DNA from: Pedobacter sp. UBA4863
GTDB taxonomy: Bacteria; Bacteroidota; Bacteroidia; Sphingobacteriales; Sphingobacteriaceae
DNA length: 40,234 nucleotides
Reading direction: 5' to 3'
NCBI RefSeq assembly: GCF_002399615.1
Contig: NZ_DHDZ01000062.1
Location: 11,474 to 51,707 of the forward strand
A program made the position numbers and the translations under genes. The first letter of the stretch is position 1. Every line of letters starts with the position of its first letter. The notes beneath the pieces are model-generated. The model saw nothing but the letters and a program-made list of their open reading frames with translations. It was not told the DNA's origin and searched no databases. This document shows positions 1 to 8,600 of this stretch, piece by piece.

Positions 1-837
1 GGCAGTATGGACGAAAAATCGGGAATGAATTTTTCGGAATATGTAGCAATCTTATCAGGAAATACAGATCTGTTAGATAAAGCCAAGTTAGAAAAAAAGA
101 TTGCAGGATTGGAAAGCGAAAAACAAGCGTTCAACCGTTCTAAATCCAGTGCCAAATACAAGTTGCAAGATTTTACGGAATTGCTGGATAGTACACAATC
201 ACGTTTAAACCGAATGAGCCTTGATTGGGAAAACTTACAGCAACGCATACAAAAACGTTCGGATGGCACAATCGCCAATCCTATGCTATTGGACGGCTTA
301 CCTCCCAATGCAGATGTAAAACAAATTGGTGCAAGGCTTAACCAGATTGCGGATAAAGCCCGCACCGGAGGTCAATATGAAGAAATAGGAAGCTTATATG
401 GTTTTACACTCTTGGTTAAAACCGAAATATCAGAAAAAGAAGGTGTTGATATTCGAGCAAACCGCTTCTTGGTTCAGGGAGAAGGCAATGTCAAATACAC
501 CTACAACAACGGTTTGATTGCCAAAGATGAAAAGCTGGCTGCTATGAACTTCCTTAACGCACTGGAGAAATTGCCTGGCTACATCGAGCAGGAGCATAAG
601 AAAATTGTGGAGATACAAAAAGACTTACCTATTCTTCAGGAAGTGGTAAACGGCACTTGGTCTAAAGAAAACCGATTGAGCGAACTTAAAACGGATTTGG
701 CAGCCGTAGAACGAAAGATACAGCTTTCAATTGAGCCTGTAAAACAAAGTGAAGAAGCTGTGGAAGAGGTAGAAAAACAGAAAGAAACCCCAACTGTTTC
801 GGAAAGTATTGTACGAACGAAAGGTGTAACTGCCTAA
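1..837 (+). CDS. C-terminal part of a large ICE methylase/helicase-like protein (5' truncated by window)
   Basis: The frame is open to the left edge, so this is the last ~278 codons of a longer gene; the first ATG at base 7 is probably internal. The visible part is charged and rich in predicted helix, with a coiled-coil-like stretch near the start (KLEKKIAGLESEKQAFNRSK) and a second charged helical region near the end. Between them lies a more globular part (GGQYEEIGSLYGFTLLVKTE, then FLVQGEGNVKYTYNNG). From memory this resembles the C-terminus of the very large N6 DNA methylase/SNF2 helicase-like proteins of Bacteroidota conjugative transposons, which fits the mob genes at the other end. The catalytic domains are outside the window, so the enzyme assignment is family-level inference. 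It is the only ICE backbone gene left of the cargo and is transcribed towards it. Confidence 0.6.
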   Translation, partial: GSMDEKSGMNFSEYVAILSGNTDLLDKAKLEKKIAGLESEKQAFNRSKSSAKYKLQDFTELLDSTQSRLNRMSLDWENLQQRIQKRSDGTIANPMLLDGLPPNADVKQIGARLNQIADKARTGGQYEEIGSLYGFTLLVKTEISEKEGVDIRANRFLVQGEGNVKYTYNNGLIAKDEKLAAMNFLNALEKLPGYIEQEHKKIVEIQKDLPILQEVVNGTWSKENRLSELKTDLAAVERKIQLSIEPVKQSEEAVEEVEKQKETPTVSESIVRTKGVTA

Positions 838-842
838 TCATA

Positions 843-850
843 ATGTTCAC
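843..850. repeat. Target-site duplication, left copy
   Basis: ATGTTCAC directly left of the IS inverted repeat. The identical octamer lies directly right of the other end. Eight bases is within the size IS256-family elements generate. Confidence 0.88.
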
Positions 851-874
851 GGGTATGTAAAATAAACTGTTTCA
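851..874 (+). repeat. IS256-type left terminal inverted repeat
   Basis: Twenty-four bases beginning GGGTATGTAAAATAAACTGT. They match the reverse complement of 2157-2180 except at positions 2, 4 and 21. Confidence 0.88.
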
Positions 875-898
875 TCTAAAATAATGCTTCTCAAAAAA

Positions 899-2121
899 CT
901 AGTTCAAATCTAATATCATTCTATCAGGAAACCAAATGGCAAGTTTCTGAGCAGTTGTAGCCCAATTGCTCAGAGGCATGGTCCATTTTTCGCTGATGTT
1001 CTTTTGTGCCAGATAGATCAGTTTCAAAAGCGCCATATCTGACGTAAATGCCCCCTTTGTTTTGGTGACTTTCCTTACCTGTCGATGGAATCCCTCAATT
1101 GTGTTTGTGGTGTAGATCATTTTTCTGACTGCAGCATCGTAGCGAAAATAGCTGGTAAGTTTCGACCAGTTTCTTCGCCAGGATTCTAGCACTTTTTCAT
1201 ATTTCTTGCCCCATTTCTCTTCAAGTTCCTCTAGCCTCAGCTCTGCCAGCTCAAGCGTTTCCGCCTGGTAAACAGGCTTCAGGTCTTTCATAAAAGCTTT
1301 CTGGTCCTTAGAGGCAACATATTTGAGGCTGTTGCGTATCTGATGAACAATGCACGTCTGTATCTCGGTTTGTGGGTAAACGGCGTTGATTGCCTGTGGA
1401 AAACCATTCAGGTTATCAATGCAGGCGATGAGTATGTCCTTAACGCCACGGTTCTGCAGATCGGTAAGTACGCCCAACCAAAAATTGGCTCCCTCACTCT
1501 GGGAAACGTACATTCCCAAAAGTTCTTTATGTCCGTGGCGGTTTATCCCAAGAATATTATAGACAGCATGCGAAACCATTCGGTGGTCCTCTTTTACCTT
1601 ATAGTGCATAGCATCAAGCCAAACGATCGTATAGGGCTCCTCAAGCGGCCGAGACTGCCATTCCTTTACCTCGGGTAGATCTTATCGGTAATAGAGGAAA
1701 GTGTTGTATGGCTGATGTCTGTATCATACATATCCTTTATGTGCCTGGAAATATCACGCAGGCTCATTCCCAGCCCATACATACCGATGATTTTAACCTC
1801 AAGGCTTTCTGCCAAGATAGTTTCTCTTTTACGGATAATCTCAGGCTCAAAGGTCGAATTCCGATCTCGGGGTGTCTGAATGGAAATCGTCCCGGCGGAG
1901 GTTTTTATCTCTTTGGAGCTCTTGCCATTTTTTCGGTTGCCCGAAAAACGCTCATCCTGGTCAAGATGCGTGTCCAATTCAGCCTCAAGGGCAGAATCAA
2001 GAAAGCTTTTTAGCAAAGGAGCGAATGCCCCATCTTTGCCGTACAATGATTTGCCCGAACGTAGTTGCTCAAGGGATTTTTGTTGCATTAGCTCATAATC
2101 GAGCTGTTTTTCTCTCCTCAT
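899..2121 (-). pseudogene. IS256-family DDE transposase, single-base frameshift
   Basis: Two frames together span ~408 codons, the usual IS256 transposase size. The 5' part (2121-1666, 151 aa) holds the N-terminal region, including SGNRKNGKSSKEIKTSAG and GLGMSLRDISRHIKDMY. It ends in KIYPR plus TAA at 1666-1668. The next frame continues at once with EVKEWQSRPLEEPYTIVWLD and then the rest of the catalytic domain. The DDE residues are visible: D in IVWLDAM, D in IACIDNLNGF, E in TNTIEGFHRQ. Frames rejoin if one base is restored in the CCC of TACCCGAGG, around 1670-1676, so the simplest reading is a one-base deletion in the gene or in the assembly. I see no classical slippery heptamer, and IS256 elements do not normally use programmed frameshifting. 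A defective copy could still be moved in trans. Confidence 0.88.
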
Positions 2122-2170
2122 AATAAACTGTATCTAAAGTTAGTGATTTTAACTTTTGACACAGTTTATT
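2122..2170 (-). promoter_or_regulatory. 21-bp hairpin ending at the transposase ATG
   Basis: On the transposase mRNA strand an outer stem of ten perfect pairs (AATAAACTGT with ACAGTTTATT) is followed by a G-U, a U-A and a C-G pair, one A-A mismatch, then seven pairs (AAAGTTA with TAACTTT) around a 7-base loop. The 3' arm ends at 2122 and the start codon is 2121-2119, so any ribosome-binding region would be paired. Many insertion sequences carry such a structure to stop translation of read-through transcripts from neighbouring genes. The pairing is seen in the sequence; the role here is inference. Confidence 0.7.
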
Positions 2171-2180
2171 TTACATTCTC
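2157..2180 (-). repeat. IS256-type right terminal inverted repeat
   Basis: Read on the minus strand it begins GAGAATGTAAAATAAACTGT, matching the left end with three mismatches in 24. It overlaps the outer arm of the hairpin in front of the transposase gene. Confidence 0.88.
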
Positions 2181-2188
2181 ATGTTCAC
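2181..2188. repeat. Target-site duplication, right copy
   Basis: ATGTTCAC, identical to the copy abutting the left end of the IS. Removing the IS and one copy rejoins the two flanks. Confidence 0.88.
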
Positions 2189-2525
2189 TATAATTTCCAT
2201 ATATTATTATATTTAAGTTTACAAATCCAATTCCATCCTCGCCGTTGATAATGTATCTTTCTTCTCCGTTTATCCTTATCAGCATATTCATATACGCATT
2301 GACTTACGTTTGTGTAATGGGACTTGATATACTTTGGTTTACTTTCTGATGACATTATACAGTACAATCTGTAAAACTTCAATTGACAAATGAATAAGCC
2401 ACACCTGTCAATGAATCGAACTCAAACCCAAAAGCCCACAATACTTCATTAAGGATATCTTTTTGGATTTCTGATATCTAATAAGTCCATTTTTTTCAAT
2501 TAATCAACTTTTAATACTTATCAAA
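2181..2525. other. Ambiguous spacer between IS and cargo, with competing short minus-strand frames
   Basis: About 345 bases with no convincing gene. One minus-strand frame (2382-2188, 64 aa, possible inner start MSSESKPKYIK) is lysine/arginine-rich. A second, overlapping frame reads MNMLIRINGEERYIINGEDG and runs through the IS boundary, using a stop inside the inverted repeat; without the IS it would end two codons after the target site. A third stretch nearer the cargo reads EIQKDILNEVLWAFGFEFDS before a stop. These may be pieces of one decayed gene, but no product is recognised. No clear terminator is visible for the cargo transcripts that end at 2526. Confidence 0.35.
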
Positions 2526-3317
2526 TTATTGGTTATACTTCATTTTTAAATAAGTTAACACATTTATAGCTTCCGTATGATTTAGTGCCTTAGGAAATAT
2601 AATAAGTTCATATAATTTAATTCCCGCTTTATTATCATTCCAAAAATTATTAAATCTTCCGCCTAAAGAAATATCGTATTTTGCTATAGTTGGAGTGTTC
2701 ATTGTTAATTTTTGATGAATATAATTGGGTTGCAATAAAGTATTATATTGTAACATTTCAACACCGACCTTTTTGGTAATACCGCCAAATATTATTTCCC
2801 GTGAGCTTAAACGTGTTGGGTTAGCAAAATTGATTATTTCAGTATTTGTCCCGGTGTTGGGATAAGATACAAAAGAACCATTTGTATTTATCATTGATTG
2901 TCCCGGCAAATTTCCTGTAAAGCCAAAACTTATAGAATATTGATAATTATTTGTTGAAAATGGATTAGTAAAGAACCAAAATACACTTACATCATTTACC
3001 CATAGTTTGGTAACTTCAGTACCTGGTATATATAAAAAATTACCATTTCCATTAAAATGTATATAAGGCTTGCCATTTACACCGTTTTCTTTAAAAATGG
3101 GATGGGTACTTGGAATTGTTTTAATATTATCTTGATAACAACCAACATTTGTAGCTTTACCGGCATTCGTATCTACGATATTAAATAATTCAGGTATTTC
3201 ACTGTTAAAAGTAGGATTTGGATTATCTAAACCATTGATATATTCAGAATTATACCAAAGTGAAGGTTGTAGATTCTGAATTACTTTTATTCCAGTTGAA
3301 TCTAGTAAACAACTCAT
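2526..3317 (-). CDS. Phage-tail/LamG-like protein, type A (third copy)
   Basis: 263 aa with no signal peptide. It is a divergent homologue of the two A-type proteins at the other end of the cargo. The N-terminal signature LQPSLWYNSEYINGLDNP matches LNPSVWLNADYVNGFDVIQP, and the C-terminus VLTYLKMKYNQ matches VQTYLKLKYNI. In between, GKPYIHFNG and other beta-strand patterns suggest a concanavalin-like (LamG) jelly roll; such domains on phage tails often bind glycans. The start codon abuts the stop of the 571-aa fibre gene (TAAATG), so translation is probably coupled. The preceding bases, GAGGAGGTGG, look like a strong Shine-Dalgarno but also encode VRRW of the upstream gene, so they may be coincidental. 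It is the last gene of the cargo. The homology is solid; the receptor-binding role is inference. Confidence 0.75.
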   Translation of the reverse strand: MSCLLDSTGIKVIQNLQPSLWYNSEYINGLDNPNPTFNSEIPELFNIVDTNAGKATNVGCYQDNIKTIPSTHPIFKENGVNGKPYIHFNGNGNFLYIPGTEVTKLWVNDVSVFWFFTNPFSTNNYQYSISFGFTGNLPGQSMINTNGSFVSYPNTGTNTEIINFANPTRLSSREIIFGGITKKVGVEMLQYNTLLQPNYIHQKLTMNTPTIAKYDISLGGRFNNFWNDNKAGIKLYELIIFPKALNHTEAINVLTYLKMKYNQ

Positions 3318-5033
3318 TTACCACCTCCTCACTTTATTATCATCGTACGCTTCGTAACTGTAGGTGCCGTCATCATATTTCTGTCCCTTGTACATTACCT
3401 TACCATTGGCCGGAGTTATTGTTTCTCTATCTGTGGCCCATGTTGCTCCTTCCAAAGCATTAATAACATCACTATCATAAATCCATTTTTCTTTAACTAC
3501 AATTGTAGCGGATAAATCTCCATACTGGTTAAAAGTTGCTAGATAATTGCCATCAGATTTAAATAGTTCGTTGTTGTAAACCTTTAAAACCCTGTTAACT
3601 ATCGAATTATCAACAAACTTTAACTCCCCTCCATTGTTCCAAAACATGCCATTGGTTGTTCCTGTATAATCCACGGCGCTTTGCGTTAGTTGCATTAATG
3701 GCCTTGATGTCGTATTTGCCAAAAATGTTAAGTAGGCTGCAGTAGATGAACCTGCTATGCCTAGACCAACACCGTTAAACTGCCAAGTACCAACAGACTG
3801 GTTGATTGACTTCATATAGGCCCAATTGGCTGGTGTTATAAATTTATTTGCTAAAGAGCCCCCAACTGCTTCGGCATCAGTTGCGGCGAGTTGTGCAGCT
3901 CTTCTAGGTATTCTTAGTGGAGTATTATCATTGTAAAAATAATACCAGTAGTTAGCGTCAGCATAAAACTGCATCTGGTAAGCACCTGTAATGGTACTTC
4001 CAATATATACGTCAGAAGCATTCCAGTTCCCAGCGGCAGTTAATTGCGTTATAATGGTAGCGTTGGTAATTATCGGCAGGGTTACTTCATAAAAGCTTTC
4101 AATTTCCTTAGTCGCCGAAAGGGAAAGTATTCTATTTCCGGTTAAACTGTTTAGCGTAGGGGCTTGCTGAAAACTCTTTTTCCCCGAAATGTTTTCGTTA
4201 ACGTTTCCCGATTTATGTATATAATCATTGCTAACAGCATCAACAGCTCTTGAAGAAGTGAAATACAAATTGGCAGTTCCCTCCGGAAGCTGATCGGTAT
4301 TGGTAGCGGCAGAAACCGAGCCTCCTTCTATCCAACTATTGTCATCAGCATCCCAGTTGTAGTTCTTTACATCCGTTCCTTGTCCCGGATCAACCTGTGC
4401 GTAATCTCCTACCTGTAACGGAGGATTAAAAGTGGTGCTTTCCAATGCGATTAAAGAAGCGAATTTACCTCTAAAGTGCTGATTGTAATCGGCCGTGTTT
4501 AACTTTAGTGCCAGTACATCCGCTATTTTTTGGGGGATATCTACCCAGCTGGCATCACCATCCAAAATGCTCTGCTTTTCCAATGTTTGGCCATTAGATC
4601 CGCCATTTATTACACCATCGACTATTAAATTTTTTAGATCTTTAAAAGCAGTAACACCATCACTTATTTTTAACTGGGTAACTGTTTCCTTGTCAGCAAC
4701 CAATTCTGTGGCAACCAACATAACATGAAGTGGCTGGGCACCTGTTCCAAAAATCTCATCAGGATTGTAGTTAGCTAAAGATCTCATTATAAAAGGTCGT
4801 TTGGAGCCACTCTCTTCTGGCAAGCCATTAATTAATGAACTAGTTACATAATTAGAATCATTAATCAGTTGCGATGTATTTGTAGGGATTTCCTGTTCAA
4901 AGTAATCGCGTAACAACTTAATAAGTTCCCTTAACTTTATGCCCTGGGTTTTGTTGATACTTTCTACATAAGGGCCCATCGACTTGATGACTTCATCAAT
5001 ATAGGCATCTGTGATTGGTGGAATTTGTGACAT
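3318..5033 (-). CDS. Tail-fibre-like protein (571 aa)
   Basis: No signal peptide. The N-terminal ~150 residues match those of the 1391-aa protein: a helical head beginning PPITDAYIDEVIKSMGPYVE, then QGIKLRELIKLLRDYFEQEI, then VTQLKISDGVTAFKDLKNLI. This shared region is the likely attachment or trimerisation module. The middle has fibre-type segments such as HKSGNVNENISGKKSF. Near residue 390, TDAEAVGGSLANKFITPANW is typical of tail-fibre C-terminal regions. The end (KVMYKGQKYDDGTYSYEAYD) is a short beta-rich cap. Such proteins trimerise and bind host surfaces in phages and related particles. The gene sits 18 bases after the stop of a decayed copy of the 1646-aa gene, the same arrangement as the intact 1646/1391 pair (20 bases). 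It is followed directly by a type A LamG-like gene. Confidence 0.72.
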   Translation of the reverse strand: MSQIPPITDAYIDEVIKSMGPYVESINKTQGIKLRELIKLLRDYFEQEIPTNTSQLINDSNYVTSSLINGLPEESGSKRPFIMRSLANYNPDEIFGTGAQPLHVMLVATELVADKETVTQLKISDGVTAFKDLKNLIVDGVINGGSNGQTLEKQSILDGDASWVDIPQKIADVLALKLNTADYNQHFRGKFASLIALESTTFNPPLQVGDYAQVDPGQGTDVKNYNWDADDNSWIEGGSVSAATNTDQLPEGTANLYFTSSRAVDAVSNDYIHKSGNVNENISGKKSFQQAPTLNSLTGNRILSLSATKEIESFYEVTLPIITNATIITQLTAAGNWNASDVYIGSTITGAYQMQFYADANYWYYFYNDNTPLRIPRRAAQLAATDAEAVGGSLANKFITPANWAYMKSINQSVGTWQFNGVGLGIAGSSTAAYLTFLANTTSRPLMQLTQSAVDYTGTTNGMFWNNGGELKFVDNSIVNRVLKVYNNELFKSDGNYLATFNQYGDLSATIVVKEKWIYDSDVINALEGATWATDRETITPANGKVMYKGQKYDDGTYSYEAYDDNKVRRW

Positions 5034-5051
5034 AATACTATAATTTAGACG

Positions 5052-5117
5052 TTAAAAAGCTAATTTATTACCTAAAATATTCATTATTCTTAATGAATAT
5101 TCTACCTGCACTTTAAA
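5052..5117 (-). pseudogene. Fossil of the 3' end of a second 1646-aa-type gene
   Basis: Read on the minus strand, 21 codons plus stop (FKVQVE... MNILGN... LAF) align without gaps to the last 21 codons and stop of the 1646-aa protein (FKIQVE... MNILDN... LTV), with 12 identical residues. The stops coincide, and the distance to the following fibre gene (18 versus 20 bases) is conserved. Further upstream, to about 5160, weaker similarity with a frame slip (LDEDR against VDDDG) suggests more remnant, but stops interrupt it. This supports an old duplication of the giant-gene/fibre-gene pair followed by loss of the giant copy. Confidence 0.8.
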
Positions 5118-5236
5118 GCAACAATTTACTCTAACCTATCTTCATCTAAACGAACGAAGCTTAAGTCTTATGAGATTAAATCAATGGTTTTATACTAATT
5201 TGTATGCTATCTTTGTATTTTAAGTGCATGTATTAT

Positions 5237-5446
5237 TTATTTTTCATTTTTTTCACTTGCTTTATGTTCTACAGTGTTTTGTATATAATTTCTTATTACT
5301 ATAAGTGAATTTTCAAGCAACTTAGCTTCTTCCATAGATAAATCTTTCAACCTATAAACAGCGTTATTAATATTGTTATAGGAATTGACAAGCTCTTTTA
5401 TTTGATCATCATTAATATTCATTATATTTTTGTCTGTCGTTCTCAT
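5237..5446 (-). CDS. Small helical protein of unknown function
   Basis: 69 aa, no signal peptide or membrane segment. The sequence (INDDQIKELVNSYNNINNAVYRLKD, cut here, then SMEEAKLLENSLIVIRNYIQ) has the heptad-like spacing of a two- or three-helix bundle and a lysine/glutamate-rich tail. I recognise no family. It lies in the otherwise poorly coding gap between the 1391-aa fibre gene and the remnant, on the same strand. Reading-frame length and helix pattern support a real gene; no homology does. A small chaperone, regulator or antitoxin-like helical protein are all possible and none is shown. Confidence 0.45.
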   Translation of the reverse strand: MRTTDKNIMNINDDQIKELVNSYNNINNAVYRLKDLSMEEAKLLENSLIVIRNYIQNTVEHKASEKNEK

Positions 5447-5615
5447 AATCGTTAATTATATTATTAAATACTATTATCTGTATAATTGTCCTTATCCACA
5501 TAAGCAATAAAAACAAATTGGTGCATACTATTTTACCATTATAGTCTATGTAAGGTTGTTAGTACCGTCTTCAGGCGAGTTGTTAGCAGTCATATTACCT
5601 CTATATAGCTTTTTA

Positions 5616-8600
5616 TTATAATAACACCCAAGATGTACCATTAAACTTAAACACAAGTGTATTTGCCAACGCCTTATAACCTGCTGCATATATATGAGAA
5701 CTAGTTACTTGATCATAAAAAAACACACATCCTGTAAGGAAAAACTCTACACCTAAATTTCTAACCTCTACTACATCACCATTGCTTGGTGAAGATGGTA
5801 AGTTTAAAGTCATTTCATCACTATCACCATCAAAAGTCATAATTTGAACTATGGTATAAGGTTTTGCTGCGACAACATCATAATAAGACATAGTATAATC
5901 AACTCCGTTGATTATTTCAAATGATGGAGTAGCTGCCCCCCCACCAGCATTTGCATCTACATAAGCCTTAGTGGCAGCATGATTTGCTAACGTAGGCGTA
6001 GCTACCTCTAAGTTACCTGTAATCTTGGTATCGCCATTTATAGTAACATCATAGCCAGAGTTTGTGCCATCAACTGTAAGTTTGTTTGTTCCACCCGTAG
6101 AAACTATAAAATCAGCGTTATTATCTAATGATATGTGAAATGGATTAGGTGCATCAGAATAAATGCCTAACATCGCATACTCGGTAGTTATACCAACCTC
6201 AGTATTAGTAAATGATAAATTGTCATCATTTAGCATTGAACTAACAAGCGCCCCATCCTTATTAATTTTCAAAGAATTTTTAGCTGTAACTGAACCATTG
6301 ACTTGTAATCTGCTAATTCCATCATCGGTTGTAGTGCCTATTAGAACATTTCCGCCACCGTGTTGAAGAGCTAAAGGTGCATTACTTCCTCCGTACATGC
6401 TCACAAACCCAAAAGGATTACCGCTATTATTATTCCATCCTAATTGAACAGATTGTCCTGGTGTACTCGATCTACCTACATTTATATCTTTGTTTGTTGC
6501 ACCAGCTTCATAAAGTCTAATTACACCACTAGTAAAAATTAAATTACCGTTAATAGCTTGTGTTCCGCTAAATTCATTACCACCAATCAAATTCGCTTTA
6601 TCATTCAAATCTTCTGCCATAGCAATATAACCATTTCTTGCGGGAATTTTTGGGTTCATAGAGTTTTCACCTGCTTCAATCGTAAGATAAGTATAGCCAC
6701 CCTCATCCCAATTCAAATCCTGCGCCATTATACCACGACTAAGAAGTTTAGTCCTAACATCGGTTTCAAACCCATAAGCGGTTATGCCTTGATTTCCATA
6801 AAATGGTTCTTCAGTATCCCTAGCTAAGATGGAATTATTCCATCCAGAGAACACCTTATCACCTACAACAACCTGATTACCTGCAAGTTTAACAACTTCA
6901 TTATCCATAGCTAAAAGACCAGTTTTTGCAGGTACTCTAGGGAAATGTGATTGTGTACCTACATCTAAAATCAGTCTTGTGAAATTGTCACTAAGGTCGC
7001 CATAATTTTGAGTCATCAATCCAGTGTCCATCAATCTAGTACGACCATTGTCCCATTCAACAAAAATACCTGTATCATCATATTGGGGTTCGTCAGACAA
7101 ATAACCTCTCATGTTATTATATCCACTAAACGTTTTATTTCCTGTTATAATTTGATTAGTATTAATAGTTGCATAGTTAGCTAGTTCATTACTAACTGCT
7201 AAGGTCGTAGGGTACTTAGTATCATTTGGTATAGTTAAGTCGGTAGCCTTATTAGCAATGTTTTCTTTGAGTGACAAACTTAGCCAACTTGTCATTACAT
7301 TTATTGGAACAGGTTTAAGTGTTATTGTACCGCCATCAACCTCAACACCAAATAAGCTATTAAGTTTTGTATAGTCTGTAATTGGTGTAGTAGACGCAGG
7401 TAATCCCGCTAAACCAGTAGCGTTAGAAGCGGTCCCACTAATATTATTATTTAGTGTAGAACCATCGTTAATTTTTAAAAAAGCGTTGGCTGCATCCTTA
7501 TTAAACCTATATAAACCGCCATTTACGTGTTGACCGATTAGGGAGGTTAATGAACCGCCCTGCGGAGATACACTTGCTATTTCATTCGCATCCATATAAT
7601 TAGTGTGAGAACCTAAATATCTGGCACTTCCGTTTAAACTACCATTAAAAAAAATACCGTTAAATACTGGTGCAGTAACGTGTCCGTTGGTTGGGTCTAT
7701 TTTAAGTGCCTTTTCAGGCACAGCCCAGTTACCGATAAACACCTCATTATTATCATACTCAGATTGGTAAATTCCAGCAGTAGTAAGTACTGAATGATTT
7801 AATTGAATATTAGCTCCATTACAATTAGCATATATTGTACCTGTAAATGCTTGGTCATCTGTAAATGTATTACCTCCAGCCAAGTTTGCTTTACCAGATA
7901 CATCAGGTATCTGAGATATCAATGCTAATTTACCAGTAGTATCAGGTAACGAAATGTTAGCAGGCACTGATATATTGTCATTAGTAGCAAGCAAATTGGT
8001 AACACCATCATCTGCGCCATTCACTATCCTCATAGACAACTTAGCATTACCATACATTCTAATATCATTTTGGAAACCTTGTAATCCACTAAATGTATTA
8101 CCTCCAACTAAGTTAGCTTTTCCTGCTAAAGCATCCGCAACGGCTTGTGTGGTAGGATATTTAATATGATTTGGCGAATCAAGATTTATTACTTTATTAG
8201 ACAGGTCTTCTTTAAGAATAACCACATCAGCAACTTCATTAACATCATCTACTATAGCGATCTCCCCATCTCTATCTTTAGGCAAAGAAAACACTAAATT
8301 TTTCTCACTTTCAATATCTCCAGGAATAATAGTTTTATTAGTGGCGCTGGCATTAATATTAGTAAAGGCAAACTGGTCTGTACTCAACAAGAAGCCTGTG
8401 CCTACTTCTTCGTTATCAGCGTAACGTGAACTAATAGATTTGTTAGAAGGATTTATAAAAATTCCTCCTCCAAACTCATCTGGCTCTTCTTCATGAGTAT
8501 TTTTATATGCGGCAAATCGTAACGAGCCAATTTTATCTTCATTACCAGAGACATGAATAACATTATTATTGTTAGCTTTCAAATTTAAAGCATTCTGTGT

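Larger units (their letters stand above)
851..2180 (-). mobile_element. IS256-family insertion sequence, complete ends, frameshifted transposase
   Basis: A 1330-bp element. Its terminal inverted repeats occupy 851-874 and 2157-2180; compared in the same orientation they differ at three of 24 positions and share the core TGTAAAATAAACTGT. Outside both ends is the 8-base direct repeat ATGTTCAC (843-850 and 2181-2188), the target duplication expected for IS256-family transposition (8-9 bp). Length, end structure and the transposase sequence all agree with the family. The intact duplication suggests a fairly recent insertion. It lies just behind the large methylase/helicase-like gene, between it and the cargo block. 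Confidence 0.93.

Noticed and set aside
5547..5593. 15-codon minus-strand frame (MTANNSPEDGTNNLT) after the 1391-aa gene
   Set aside because: Too short to support; no homology or context beyond its position just behind the fibre gene.
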